Shown here piece by piece: positions 1 through 11,812 of a DNA stretch of 64,000 nt. Position 1 is the stretch's first letter. Each line of letters begins with the position of its first letter. The translations under genes and the position numbers were made by a program. The DNA is from Lytechinus pictus (taxonomy: Eukaryota; Echinodermata; Echinoidea; Temnopleuroida; Toxopneustidae), in contig NC_087258.1 in the NCBI RefSeq assembly GCF_037042905.1, forward strand, positions 992,001 to 1,056,000, in the 5' to 3' direction. Under the pieces are notes generated by a model, which did no database searches, was not told the origin of the DNA, and saw nothing but the letters and a program-made list of their open reading frames with translations.

Positions 1-3000
1 AATTTATGATAGCACTTGATTTTATTCATTCACGTTGGGTTTGACTTGTGGAGGAGTGTCTAACACGGATCTTATATTCTTCTTGCATGTAATCACACTT
101 TAGATGGTTGTCTGGTCTGGTGACACGTCATCTTTGGGGCGACATCTAGGGGAGGCAAGATCCACATTGTATTGTGTGAGACCAACTGTTAAACCCCTTG
201 TTAGATCATCTTAAAGATTATCTTAACGCAATGGCTGTTCTAATATGATTTCCTCCAAGTCTATATTTAATGCAAATCCATTTTTTTCAGGGGGGATGTT
301 CACCAAGACAAGGGCCCCGTTGCATAAAAGTTGCCATTATGGTAACTTTGACGTCCAATGGTAACCACAATGCATACGCTGATCAACAGCCAATCAAAAT
401 CAAGGATTTCAGGAAAGTTACCATTGACATGTGACGTGATCCAGTATCATGATTTCCGAACAAAAAGAAAATCAAAGTTCTGAAATGCGATGGTCATGTT
501 TGATAAACTATATTATTCAAATGTGATTTAAACACTGTCATTTCATATTAATTATATTTAGTACTATATTGTTGATTTGTAAACGTATATGAAATGTTTA
601 TTGGGAGATGAATAAATGATTTAATAAATGTTTCCTACAGGTCGTTTTTTTTTTAACCGGATGAGTAAATAATCCAAAATATTGACTGGTATTTGTTCGT
701 TCAACGTAAGACCTCATGGCCCAGACTTGACCCCTGTATGATATCAGAATGATGAAGACAGTATGCGAGGAAAAGAACAAAGCGAGAAATCATGATAATA
801 ATAATCATAGTTATTATAATCATACTGGATTATTTACGAATGTATGACTGTCAGTTGCAAAGTGACAGTGACGTGAAAAGTAACTCACCAAATGTTCAAT
901 CTTGAGCACAGTTGCTTAGATTAAGCACAGTGTTGCCATTATCTCCATAACCAAATGATGGAATCCTGATTTTTTAATTTTGGATAGCCTTGATGACGGA
1001 AATTAGGGCAAATTTGTAGATATCGTAAAATGACTTCTTTGAGATTTACGAACCTCTTCTTTATAATATCAATTTTAAGCTTGTTATAAAAAATGCTTTC
1101 TGAATGTGGGAGACTATGACAAAATGATAGTTCCGTGTATAGATACAATTTTGCACGCTCGTTTAATTCGGTCGACTTGAAAATATATATAATAATAACT
1201 CATGTGCCACGTCGAACCTCTACCTTCATAGACCCTTAGCTTATTCTGCCCTGGACTTTTGAAGACACATAATAAGATATAAAGAGTGTACATTTGAAAG
1301 ATATGATGAATTCGTGAAGTTTGAGAAACCATATTTCTGACGATTATATTTCTTCAAAAGCAGACAGGAATTCCCAGTCACATACTACAGCGCGAATGTT
1401 GACTCGATTCGTCCTTTCCGCAGGGAGGATAAAGTACTCTCCCCTTCCAATATCCCTATACCCTTAGCCATCTGATCCAAGCAGAACAAGTGACACCATG
1501 AAAAGTTTGACGGCCCCAAAGTTATTAATAGCAGCGACCTGTCTCCCCATAACCTCGGTAAGACGGAAGTGGATGAGGTGGGGGGGGGGGGGGCTCCGTG
1601 GAGATGGATACAACGCCATTTAAGGGACCGTATTTCAAAACGATTGTCTACCTGACTGCATCCGCACGGAGGGAGTGGGTATCATGAGAGGCATCTTGTC
1701 TAGACTTCCTGGATAGAAATATTTACGAGGAGTAACACTGAGTTCTTAAACACTAGCATGACTAGAGATGAAATAAAGACAAAACAATACATGAAATGGA
1801 AATGCATGGAAATGTATGGCAGAGGAAAATCCTGTTGGAACAGTTCACTTGAAAGAAGAAATTAAAGGGGTTGAGTAAATATGTGAAGGTTTTGCAAAAA
1901 TATAAATAAATGGCATACATACTGTCAGTGCATCCAATAATGTTTGAAGAGGTTAATACCTTAAAACACTATTTTATAAGCATCATTACATGATTCGCAA
2001 TAAGTTGAAAAAATGATTATTTTCCCTCCGTAGCTTACTTTGTTATAACTTAAGCGTCCATACTGACACTCATGTCTGCAGTCATCATTATCACAGCAAT
2101 TAAGTGTCCGACTATCTTAAAATCTCAGGTGATTCCTGTCTGTCCTAAAGGTTTTTAAATGATGATAACAGTATTAGCTGCAAGAGAACTACTTCTTACA
2201 ATCCCTTAACAATTAAAAAAAAAAACCCTCTATTAATAATATTGAATCGGACATTATTCAGAGGGTAAAAACAATATTTACACGAGGGACCCTTAAAAAT
2301 TGTTCACGGTGGATGTAGGATAAAAATTATTTTTAAAATGATTTTATCCTAATACATTAGCCACGTTAGTTAGTCCTTTTTAAGAAACATGATTCCAGCA
2401 CATTGTAGCCTACGCCTTTTATGATATGGATTTCGTGCAGATATTAATAATTTTCTTAAAGTCGTTGCCAAGATCTTAATTGTATTTAATGAGCGCCTTT
2501 TGAATATCTTAAAGAACACCCTTTTATTACTTTGAAAAGAGAATTATAAAACTAATTGGAACAGAATACAAGGGATTAAAATAAACTTCGAAGGAAAATA
2601 AAAGAAGAGCCTTTCTCCCTCAAAAGAGCTAAAATAGTGATAGCTCGTAGTACATAATATCTATTCACAAAACATTTGGAAAGGTGAATGTGATTTTTCG
2701 TTAGAATGTGATGGTTATGAATATGATTTTTTCAGGAAAAAGTCATGATTGGACGCGCTTAACAGTATTACATTTGCGCTTGGCCTGCCTTTTTGGGAAG
2801 AAAAGCCGGTAATCATTTGTTATCACTCTATAATGAGCAAGTGGAAGACTAATTGACCAAAATGCTGCATTGTGGGTAATGGACTAGGAACCATTAAAGA
2901 TGTGATGTAAATAACCTACACACACAACGCACATCCTCTCGCTTACATATACATCCACTCGGCCACGGGACCTCCACCTACACACACCCACACATACACC

Positions 3001-4450
3001 CACCCACCCACACATACCCTCTCACAAACCCACGCAAACGAAAACCTCACACAAAAAACGTCTTGCCAAAATCTGGGGAGTCATTGAGTTGTCACAAGTC
3101 ATCACATCAAGGTTTCCAGCCCTCTCGGAGGCCCATCAATTTTTCTTGAAGGAAATATTAATATTTCAAAATTTTCTTGGGCTATAATCATGATTAAGAG
3201 ACCGTAACCTATCAATATATCGGCGTAGCCAAGGTTACTCTACGTTTTAAAAGACGTGATATCGCGTAAATTAATACGTCACAAATAAATACAATGTGGA
3301 ACTTCCTCTGAAGGCATTCTGATTGAGAGTTGAAGAGTAAATAATGTTGCCACTTTTTTTCATATTGATAATTTGTCAATGGAGAAGAACCTTGAAAGGT
3401 GTGGCAAGAATCTATTTCAACTGAAATTTTAAAAAGAGGTGTGTAGGTGGGCTTTGAACAATGAGTGGCTTGTCATTGAGCGGCTCCTCTTCATTCATTT
3501 CTTTCACATAAATATATATATGTACATATATCATTAAGAGTGAGGGATTTTTTATTTATTGATGTTTTCATATCTAAAAACATACCATGAGAAATATGGA
3601 GTCAATACCACCTAACTTGATTTTTATTAACGCATAACAAATTTTTAATTCATTAAAATATGTATATTCAAATTTTCGGACTAAAACCCATAAAACGCAG
3701 TTAGTAAGTTCTACACTACTTTTTTGACCGGTTTCTTCGCAATTTTAACAGGTTTTTAAAACCGGAAAAGTATATTTAAGTGACACAAAGCCAGTAATCC
3801 TTCCTCTTCGTTGATATTCCTTCCAAATTCTAAAAATAAATCCTCAAGAAGGGAGCCCATCAAGTTTTCCTGCGACTTGTGTCTATCTGGTCTCTCTCTC
3901 TCTAAGAATCGGGTTCGTGCCATGGTCATATTGATACTATGTAACGCCATCTCACGGTAATTAATTGTGACTCTCAGTTCCGTCTCTTATTTCCTATGTT
4001 TAAGGCAGTCACGTGGCACTGTCTTGTCTTCCGATGGATTTCTTTCTGGTAAATCACCTACATGTATTGCAACATTTTATTCTCTGAAAAGGGAGAAAAA
4101 TTGAAAGTAATCGTGTACAGTACACCGATGAACTGTCTAATCTGCGAGATGAAATTTACGAAAAATCACATTGTTCTTTTTCGGAGACGATAAAAAAATC
4201 ACATAACAAGGATAACAAGAGTCAATTATCAAAGATAAATCAAAGATAATTAAAAGCATAAAAAGATATTTCACTACCACGTCACAACCAGAGGGCGATA
4301 ATACAGTATAATGTCCAATCACACCGTATCAATTCATTTAAAAATCTTCAAAAATTATATCACGGATATTATTGTATATAAAAAAAAAAAAAAATTCAGT
4401 CACATTTCATACCAATGTTAACTAACTTCTTGTCATGGTTGACGATATGT
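1..4450. other. Non-coding AT-rich DNA, no gene seen
   Basis: No open frame here has a recognisable domain or codon pattern of a gene. It holds a repeat-like block at about 306-430 that starts with GGGCCCCGTTGCATAAAAG and contains the small palindrome GTTGCCAT/TATGGTAAC, a G-run at about 1580-1593, and a CA-rich tract at about 2912-3058. Exons shorter than about 60 codons could be missed. Confidence 0.6.
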
Positions 4451-4458
4451 CCCAGTGA

Positions 4459-4655
4459 TGGCCTAACGCAGGGGAGGGGGCCCCCCCTACTTGTTTTACT
4501 GAAATGTTTAATCGGAATGCACCAAGAGTGCAAACGAAATCTTTTAATTTCACTTTTGAAAATGCAAAAGCGCCCATTGGGAAGCTCGTTTGCTTCGCTC
4601 TCTTGCTTTCGATTTTCTTCGAAAATTTGTATGCGTCTTACCCCCCCCCTTGCGT
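4459..4655. repeat. G-run-capped repeat remnant
   Basis: The block begins with CTAACGCAGGGGAGGGGG and ends with a C-run followed by TTGCGTACG, so its ends are roughly inverted. It contains the GCTTCGCTC-type motif seen in the larger fold-back elements of this window. A 113-codon open frame runs through it but has no protein-like composition. No clear target-site duplication is visible. Confidence 0.35.
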
Positions 4656-4810
4656 ACGACCATGGTTCAAGGCAAGGAAACTGGGGACATGTCCTCTTTC
4701 GAAATGCGAATTTGTATATCAGCCTATGGGCAGATGGGAGAAGTCTGCACCATTAAAATCTAAAGTGACAAAAGATGTAGATGTTATAAAATAGCCGCGC
4801 ATGCTTTGAA

Positions 4811-5035
4811 ACAGGGCGGATCCAAAATTTGACAAGCAAAAAAAAATGGTTTTCAACAAAAAACAAGTACATTTCGTCCACACAAAAAAAAATTGACAAG
4901 CAAAAAAATCCTCACTTTCAAGGGGGGGGCACACTTGTGTTTTAACGGCATTTTTACATTACAAATTTTAATTGTGCCTCTCAAGGGGGGGGGGCACGAG
5001 CCAGTTAATGCCCCCCCCCCCGTGGATCCACCAGA
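4811..5035. mobile_element. Short inverted-repeat element with 8-bp target duplication
   Basis: Imperfect inverted ends share GGATCCA (left GGGCGGATCCA, right TGGATCCACC). The element is bounded by an exact 8-bp direct repeat GCTTTGAA at 4803-4810 and 5036-5043. The interior carries long G and C runs and no protein. This is a non-autonomous DNA-transposon-like insertion of about 225 bp. A related end (GGTGGATCCAGAATTTT) occurs near 41948. Confidence 0.55.
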
Positions 5036-5049
5036 GCTTTGAACTATAA

Positions 5050-5610
5050 CGTCATCATTAATACATAATTATGTATCTAATAAGTAGGAGTTGCGTTGAA
5101 CACTACTTGAAGTTCAATAAATTACTGGATATCAATCACCACTTTTATGAAAAAAAAATTCCTGTATAAGATCAAATGAAGAAGTATTTACATGAAAATA
5201 CATCGGGTGTTTATGTCTTAACAAGGCAAAATAGATTTAAGCTATGACTTTTAATTTATTCTTACGTCACAAGATAAGGCCACGGATCCCCCTTAAGAAG
5301 GTAAGACAGTAGTTAACCAGGTCACTGGAGTTGAACCTATATAGATAATTAACATCCTCTTCCCTATCCCACTCCCCGCTTTCTAGAATCACCCCAGTCA
5401 TTTTGTTCCTCCTGACACCCCGTAACCCCACAGATTTTGGAAATCGTCTGCTTCCTCTATTTTGTCACAAAAACCCGAACTCATCACTTTCCTGATTTAC
5501 ATGAGCAGTATTTCTTTGAAAATATTTAGTGTACTTCTTGAAAATTTATTTTATTCCCCCTATGAAGATAACAGTGGTTGTTATTCCTATTGTTCAAGTT
5601 TCTCTCTTTT
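5050..5610. other. Non-coding, nothing recognised
   Basis: AT-rich DNA between the short fold-back element and the trinucleotide tract. No gene, RNA or repeat signature was recognised. Confidence 0.5.
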
Positions 5611-5615
5611 TTTTC

Positions 5616-5800
5616 CCTTTTCATTATTATTATTATCAACATTATTGTTATTATAGTTATCATTATTATTATCCTTATTATTACAATTATTGTTATCATT
5701 TATTATCGTTATTATTATTATGATTATTATTATTATTATCATTATTATTATCATCATCATCATTATCAATATTGATATTATTATAATAGTCATCAACATC
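5616..5800. repeat. ATT/ATC trinucleotide microsatellite
   Basis: Imperfect tandem ATT, ATC and GTT triplets. Open frames on both strands here are isoleucine- or asparagine-type repeats with no coding value. Confidence 0.9.
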
Positions 5801-5910
5801 ATTTTTCTTCTTTTGCTCCACCTCCTATACCTCCTCGTAATTTTCTTCTCCCCCTTCCCCCTTCTCCCCCTTCTCCTCGTTCTTGTTTGTCTCCAATTCC
5901 AAGCATAGTC

Positions 5911-6035
5911 TCAACCATGCAACAGCTACTGTCAAGCTTCTTGATAGGAAGTTTAAGATAATAAGTGCAAGCAGAGTTTTAACCATGTAATAGCTACTGT
6001 CAATCTACTTGGTAGGAAGTTCAATATAATAAGTT
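5911..6035. repeat. Diverged two-copy tandem repeat, period 68 bp
   Basis: AACCATGCAACAGCTACTGT near 5913 recurs as AACCATGTAATAGCTACTGT near 5981. Both are followed by similar AGGAAGTT-AATATAATAAGT text. This is an old local tandem duplication. Confidence 0.7.
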
Positions 6036-6865
6036 AATCCAAGGAAGACAGGCAATTATTTACCTGCCCTCTTTAGACAAAATCGAGCTCGAGGGTTTGC
6101 GTTGAAACAAAACATCTCTGCACGATCATCTTATACACATTTTACATTTCTAAAAAGAAACAACATAAAAGTATTATCTTTCTCTATCCTAAATGGCTTA
6201 TGTTATAGAGTCACACAATGGACCTACTAAAGAGATATGGCCTTCAAACCATTTTTTGTCGCTTCTTTTTATACAGGGTATCCACATGCAGGTAAGGGAA
6301 TTTTTAAGATTTCCAGTTTGTTTTTTGCCTTCAATTTTATTGCATGGTTGGATATGTATCTGTCAAGGAAGTGACAGAAAACTAGCTTTGAACGCAAAGT
6401 TTTTAAATAAAATCCATCATTCCGCTTACATGTCTGGGACACCCTATAAATTTGACCAAAATGAGCATCGCTAATGAATTGATTTAATAGGTCCAAGTTA
6501 TACTTAGCTTAACCGATTGAAGAGCAAAACAAATCAGACCCATGTTTAAACAACATCTCTTAACAACCAAAAAGCAGCAACGGTGACAGACTGAGAAAAT
6601 GTAGTTTAATCTGCATTCTTGCCAGTTTTGATGTCCCCAAAATAAAGTTGAAAGCTGTATAATAAAAACAATATAAAAAGATGCATCAGGTACCAAGCGG
6701 ACTACATTCTGATTGAATTGAGGAAATATAAGTCGGGTTGGCGCCATATGTGTGCAACCTCCCATAAGGCATACGGGTTTTTAAGTAGTTACTAAATGAG
6801 GAGAAAGAAAATGGAAGTAAGAAGGAAGACGTTTTTTTTTCTTGAAATGTAATTCTACAATGCCC

Positions 6866-7144
6866 ATCCTTTCTGGAAAAAACCATAGTGTCCCACAGTG
6901 TGTTCACAGTGTGGGACACAAATGTGAAATCACCTTCACACTGTTGAATTTGAGCATTTTAACAGTGTGGATCACATATTCACATAGTCCGCCATGTGAA
7001 CACACTGAAAGTTAACACTGTCGGGGTGTGAAAATATGTTCACACTGTTGAAATTGAGTATTTTAACAGTGGGAATAATATTTTTACAGCGTCCACTATG
7101 TGAACACACTGTGATCACACTGCAATGTGTTCTTTCCAGCAGGG
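6866..7144. mobile_element. Inverted-repeat element with internal tandem copies
   Basis: The left end reads TTCTGGAAAAAACCATAGTG; the right end read on the other strand is CTGCTGGAAAGAACACA, so the termini are inverted and related. Inside, a segment of about 75 bp starting TTCACACTGTTGAA occurs twice (about 6937-7013 and 7037-7111), and each copy can fold through CACTGTT/AACAGTG. No protein is encoded. A non-autonomous MITE-like element is the likeliest reading; target duplication not resolved. Confidence 0.5.
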
Positions 7145-8565
7145 CTATTCTTCCATTGAGAAAAAAATAATGACGTCACCATCCGATTCTCTTTGCCCCC
7201 TCCAAAAAAGTAGGGTCAAACCTGTCTATTCTGGGATGACCAGAGCAAGTCGTAAGAATGACAAGTATCGATTAATGGTTTGGGGCCATAATATTCGCTG
7301 TCTAGCACGTGAAAGAGAGCCAGTGATGATTAATTTCCTCCTTGGGGTACCTTAAATTTGGTGGTTTACACGTGACACAATTTACAGTGTGTGGGACTCC
7401 AATTATTTGTCATGAAGGAAGCTCATCCTAAAATGGCCGCAAGGTAATTTTATCAAACTCATTTGACTTCTCTACTCTTGGAATCGTTAAAGTGACGGAT
7501 GAGAAGGGAAGACATAGTAATTTGCAGGTTGTCGAAGACGTAATGAATAAATTAATTAACCTAATAATTAGTCTGAATCTATCTCTTCACAACTGACACT
7601 TAGTTTGATTGATATGTTTTATTTGTTTGCTGTGCTGTTATCTGACAAACGATCGAAATCACGTAGACATAATGTTTGACGCATTTTATTACGATACCGT
7701 AATGGTAACGCTAATTATACCATATCAAAACCCACTCATCATGTCAGTATAAACAGCCTAACACTATTGGCCTCCTATTTTGTTATATGGATGTTCAATG
7801 ATTTTATCTGAAAAAAAACTGAGTATAATCAGTAAATGAAATGAGACACGTCAACGGATCATAAATTAAACTATTTTTTCTCTCTGTAGTTCCAATCGGA
7901 TTATTTTCTCAAATCCACTGAATATATACGCTTTTTCAAGATTGCACGATCCTCGTCAGATTAAGAAAGAGACCCTTAAACTTTGAAACGCGTAAGACAC
8001 AATTTGAATTGAAAACAATTATACAATTTCCATAGACCGTAGAATTATTATCTCGGACATGTGGTTCTATAAAGGTGTGTGAGATAGGCACAGCTGATGG
8101 GATTTTATGCCATCCCTCAAGTTTCTCTTATTAGCACCTGGGCCAAGAAGTCCCACAGGGGTACGATTTACCCCCCCCCCTGCTCTTCAATGTCTTCAGA
8201 TGAGTAAACTGCTTTAAAATGCTACGATTAGCGAGTATTTAAGAAGTCTTCTAATAGAAAGTGGGCAATATTGTATATTACACAAAAAAGACCATTAAGT
8301 CTTAACTCCGATAATTAAAAGCACGCTATCGCTTAAAACAATCTTACGATTTTGCATTTGGCTACTTAAAACGCGTGATGGTATTTACAGAACACATTTT
8401 TAATTCTCATCTTCCATCTTTCTTTCTTTTTGCCATTTTTCTCCTTTGCTCCTCCTTTTTTCAAATAGAACTATAGAACTTGAAATATAGAGAAACAAAT
8501 TCATGTGGATTTTCTATTAACATGCCTTGTAATTATTACATTTGCCTAGTAATTACTCTGTCCGA
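7145..8565. other. Non-coding, nothing recognised
   Basis: AT-rich DNA with a C-run near 8171-8180. No gene or element recognised. Confidence 0.5.
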
Positions 8566-8599
8566 TATTACATAACTGAATCACGCAAATTTATCAGCG

Positions 8600-8835
8600 T
8601 CCATACGGATAAGCTATCGCGTCCTTTGGCGAGGCGTTTATCTACATTTGCCAATCTCCACCCAGGTGTAGTAAATGGATGCACGGTAGGAAGGAATTCC
8701 TTAAATGATCGATGCGCCTGATCAGGGTAGGTGCAAAAAGCCTGGTAAAAGTATGCAACGCTTAGCAACATTTTTATTTAGCCCTATATAAATGTTACAT
8801 ATCATTATCAGTATTGTTAATATTATCATTATTAT
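8600..8835 (+). mobile_element. SINE body, 5' part decayed
   Basis: The stretch around CTCCACCCAGGTGTAGTAAA, GGAAGGAATTCCTT and GCGCCTGATCAGGGTA aligns by eye with the body of the SINE at 61868-62098. It ends in TAGCCCTATATAAATGTTAC followed by an ATT/ATC-rich tail, a usual SINE ending. The tRNA-like head is not recognisable, so this copy is truncated or badly decayed. Confidence 0.65.
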
Positions 8836-8839
8836 AAGT

Positions 8840-11315
8840 CAACCTGATGAAAATATTCGGGAAAGCTGGTATCATGTGCAGCGTGAATCAAATAGTTAAG
8901 TGCTACTTCTACCCACAGTTTGATTTCTAACACATCATTTTTACGAAGCCAATTCGAAACCAGACGGCAGATTTTTATTCGTATGGAATTCATTAGTCTT
9001 ATCTCATTTTGAATTCAGGTTATTTCTAGAGATCCGTCGTTCTATAAAAGGAAAAGTTATTGGTAGTTCACATTATATCTGTTACCCCAGTAATAGACCG
9101 TCTCTCAATTCTTTTCCTTTTTATTGCTCAGTTTGGCAAGGAAGAGGAAGAAGCAGGGGATAAACTGCTCATCGACAACTTAATCTCTTGTGGAATATTA
9201 CTCATTGAAATGGGAGAGAGGATGGGAAAACCTGGCGTTCCGAATTTTTACGACCAATCAGGTTGGGATATTGTGACTCAGGATAGGGGGCGCCATTGCA
9301 AACGACTGATTTAATGTCATTTATTTACGCTCACAAATGTCATCGAATGAATGAATAGAAGAAAATAAATACATTTGCATTAAGTCACATTATGTTGTCA
9401 TTATAACAACCAGATGCATTTCTAATTAATATATTTGCAAAATAACTGCTAGATATTTTGGCCAGATTTTCAGAAAAGTGTTACGCTTGTCATTTTTTCA
9501 ATTCAAAGCAGAACTGACACCTGGAGGTAGGATTTGATATCATCACACAGTGCTATTGTTTATAATTCTTTGAGCTTTAAAAATAGTATGCATAACAAAC
9601 GAAGTAGGCCTACTTTACTACAAGTAATACGTCATGGTAGATGTATATTATAACATGAAACTAAAATTGCCTTAAACATGTTAAAGACCATTGTATCTTG
9701 CAAACTCAATTTGATATGGAACTAAGAGTACATTGCTTTGAAAAAAATATCAATTTAAACCCTATAATAATGTTGTTAAAGTACCTCATTATCTCCAATA
9801 AAAAGAGGGATAAGGACATAGATAACATGCTACGGTAAAATATTTGGCATTCGTTACTTTATTCATAGGCCTAATTTGTAACATTTGCATTAACTTAGGA
9901 ATTCGATGATTCAGGAATATTTAATTATCTTTAAATATGTAATGGCACCGATCTAAACCATAATGCAAGTTACAAACCAAATAAACGCATACTGAATCAC
10001 AACAAGACCTCACTAATATTTTTGTATCACTGTAAAGTTTATTCCTCTGTTATATCATTATGTTTTGGCATTTTGACACTACAATTCTATAATTTGTAAC
10101 TTTATCATGTCATTGGGTAAAGCAACGAGAATGTGGAAAAGTTTCTTTATCATGATGACAACATCTGTATTACGTTTTGGTTGATTAGTCATCAAATTTT
10201 GAAAATAGGATGCAATCTTGGTCTTATAAATTGTGGCTTTCTTATTTTCAATGATTGATTCACCAATTGTGAAAAACATTACCAAGAGAGGCTGCTGAAT
10301 ATGACGTCATAATCTTATAGCATCCTCCTTTACATGATAGATACTGCAGATTCTTCTCTTAGTTTAGTAATAAGCTATATTGATGTTGTCATTAACACAA
10401 AATAAACACTGCTAGATTTCTTTTCGTTCGGTCTCGTTTTCATATTTTCATAATCAAAATCAAAATCAAAGAACGTTTGGAGAAAATGATGAATGACGAC
10501 TTTCCTGCTCTTATGAATACCTAATTTCATGCTCCAAGGCTCCCAATCAGCTATAATTACTCATTAATGTAAATACTATTTTTTTCCAAAGTCATGTATC
10601 AGGAAGTAGGACTAGTTTATAATTTTATATGCAATATTTCATTTATTTATATGTTCTTTACTTGCAAGATTCTTTCTTTTATAAAATATATCCAATATAT
10701 TGCACTCTCTAAACATGCTAAATGAAATTATTAATCTTATATCACTTTGTCATACATCACTTATACGAGTCATGTCGATTTCAACCAACACATAAGGTTT
10801 ACATCGAAACTTGTTATACTCCGTTTGCAAAATCTTTTCAATTATATCATAAGTACTGTTTTGATTCCTAAAAAACACCAACGTGAAAGACAACGACGAA
10901 AAAGGGTCATATTCATGACTCGATTGATAAGCATTTAAATATATGAATGGCAAGTAGATGGTATCATTGTAAAAAGAAAACAGAGCGTGAAGGTGGATTC
11001 AAGCTGCTGATTGATAATAATAGTAATACTTATACTAATGATATAAATATTAAAAAAAAACTGATAACATTTCTGCAAGGATTCACCAATTCTCCATTAA
11101 CAATTTTGATGAAGATCATGAGGTGTACCTCGTTAATGGGTGGTATCCACATATATGACCTAGCGACTCATGGATTATTAACCCCTGACTGCAATTGAAA
11201 TTTCATGAAGTACCATTTGCAAACTCTTCAAGTACAACTTATTTCAATACTAGAGTAAACATATGTCAAAATAAAACATTTTTTTAAAGAAAAGAATTGA
11301 TTCGTAGAATGGGTA
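8840..11315. other. Non-coding AT-rich DNA, no gene seen
   Basis: Several open frames of 60-85 codons occur, but none has a signal peptide, a domain, or splice signals that would support a gene. No structured repeat recognised. Confidence 0.5.
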
Positions 11316-11318
11316 GGT

Positions 11319-11698
11319 TGGAGTTTGGAATATCACCTACTGTTTTTTTTTATTACATTAGTTCACATTATTTTGCATTATTTCAGTAATGCTTTTCACT
11401 TAATAACTCCGTGTCAGCATATTCGAAACATAATATGCATAGTAGATTTCTAATGTCTCTGGATTCGTCTACGTTGTATAAAAAATATCCAATATGCATA
11501 CATAAGTTTGGAGTTTGGAATATCACCTACTGTTTGTTTTTATTACATTAGTTCACATTATTTTGCATTATTTCAGTAATGCTTTTCACTTAATAACTCC
11601 GTGTCAGCATATTCGAAACATAATATGCATAGTAGATTTCTAATGTCTCTGGATTCGTCTACGTTGTATAAAAAATATCCAATATGCATACATAAGAT
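11319..11698. repeat. Near-perfect 190-bp tandem duplication
   Basis: Two head-to-tail copies (about 11319-11508 and 11509-11698) differ at about one position (TGTTTTTTTT versus TGTTTGTTTT) across about 188 bp. The near identity implies a recent event. Each copy carries an AATAAA on the minus strand (11349-11354 and 11539-11544), 459 and 269 bp beyond the stop codon of the 561-aa Ig receptor gene, so the duplication may lie in or next to that gene's 3' UTR. Confidence 0.9.
11539..11544 (-). other. Candidate polyadenylation signal AATAAA (Ig receptor 1)
   Basis: AATAAA on the minus strand 269 bp downstream of the stop of the 561-aa gene; a duplicate lies at 11349-11354. Position and orientation fit, but usage is unproven and such hexamers are common in AT-rich DNA. 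Confidence 0.3.
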
Positions 11699-11812
11699 TG
11701 TTGATAAACAATGTTGGTGATAGACCCAATCATATTCCGGTGTACATGATCATGGCCTCTTTGCAGTGGGTTTTTCAAATTGTTAGAAGTGTCTTATGTC
11801 ACTAGACTGTAG

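Noticed and set aside
4415..4756. Plus-strand 113-codon frame
   Set aside because: Runs through a G-run-capped repeat and has no domain, leader or conserved motif.
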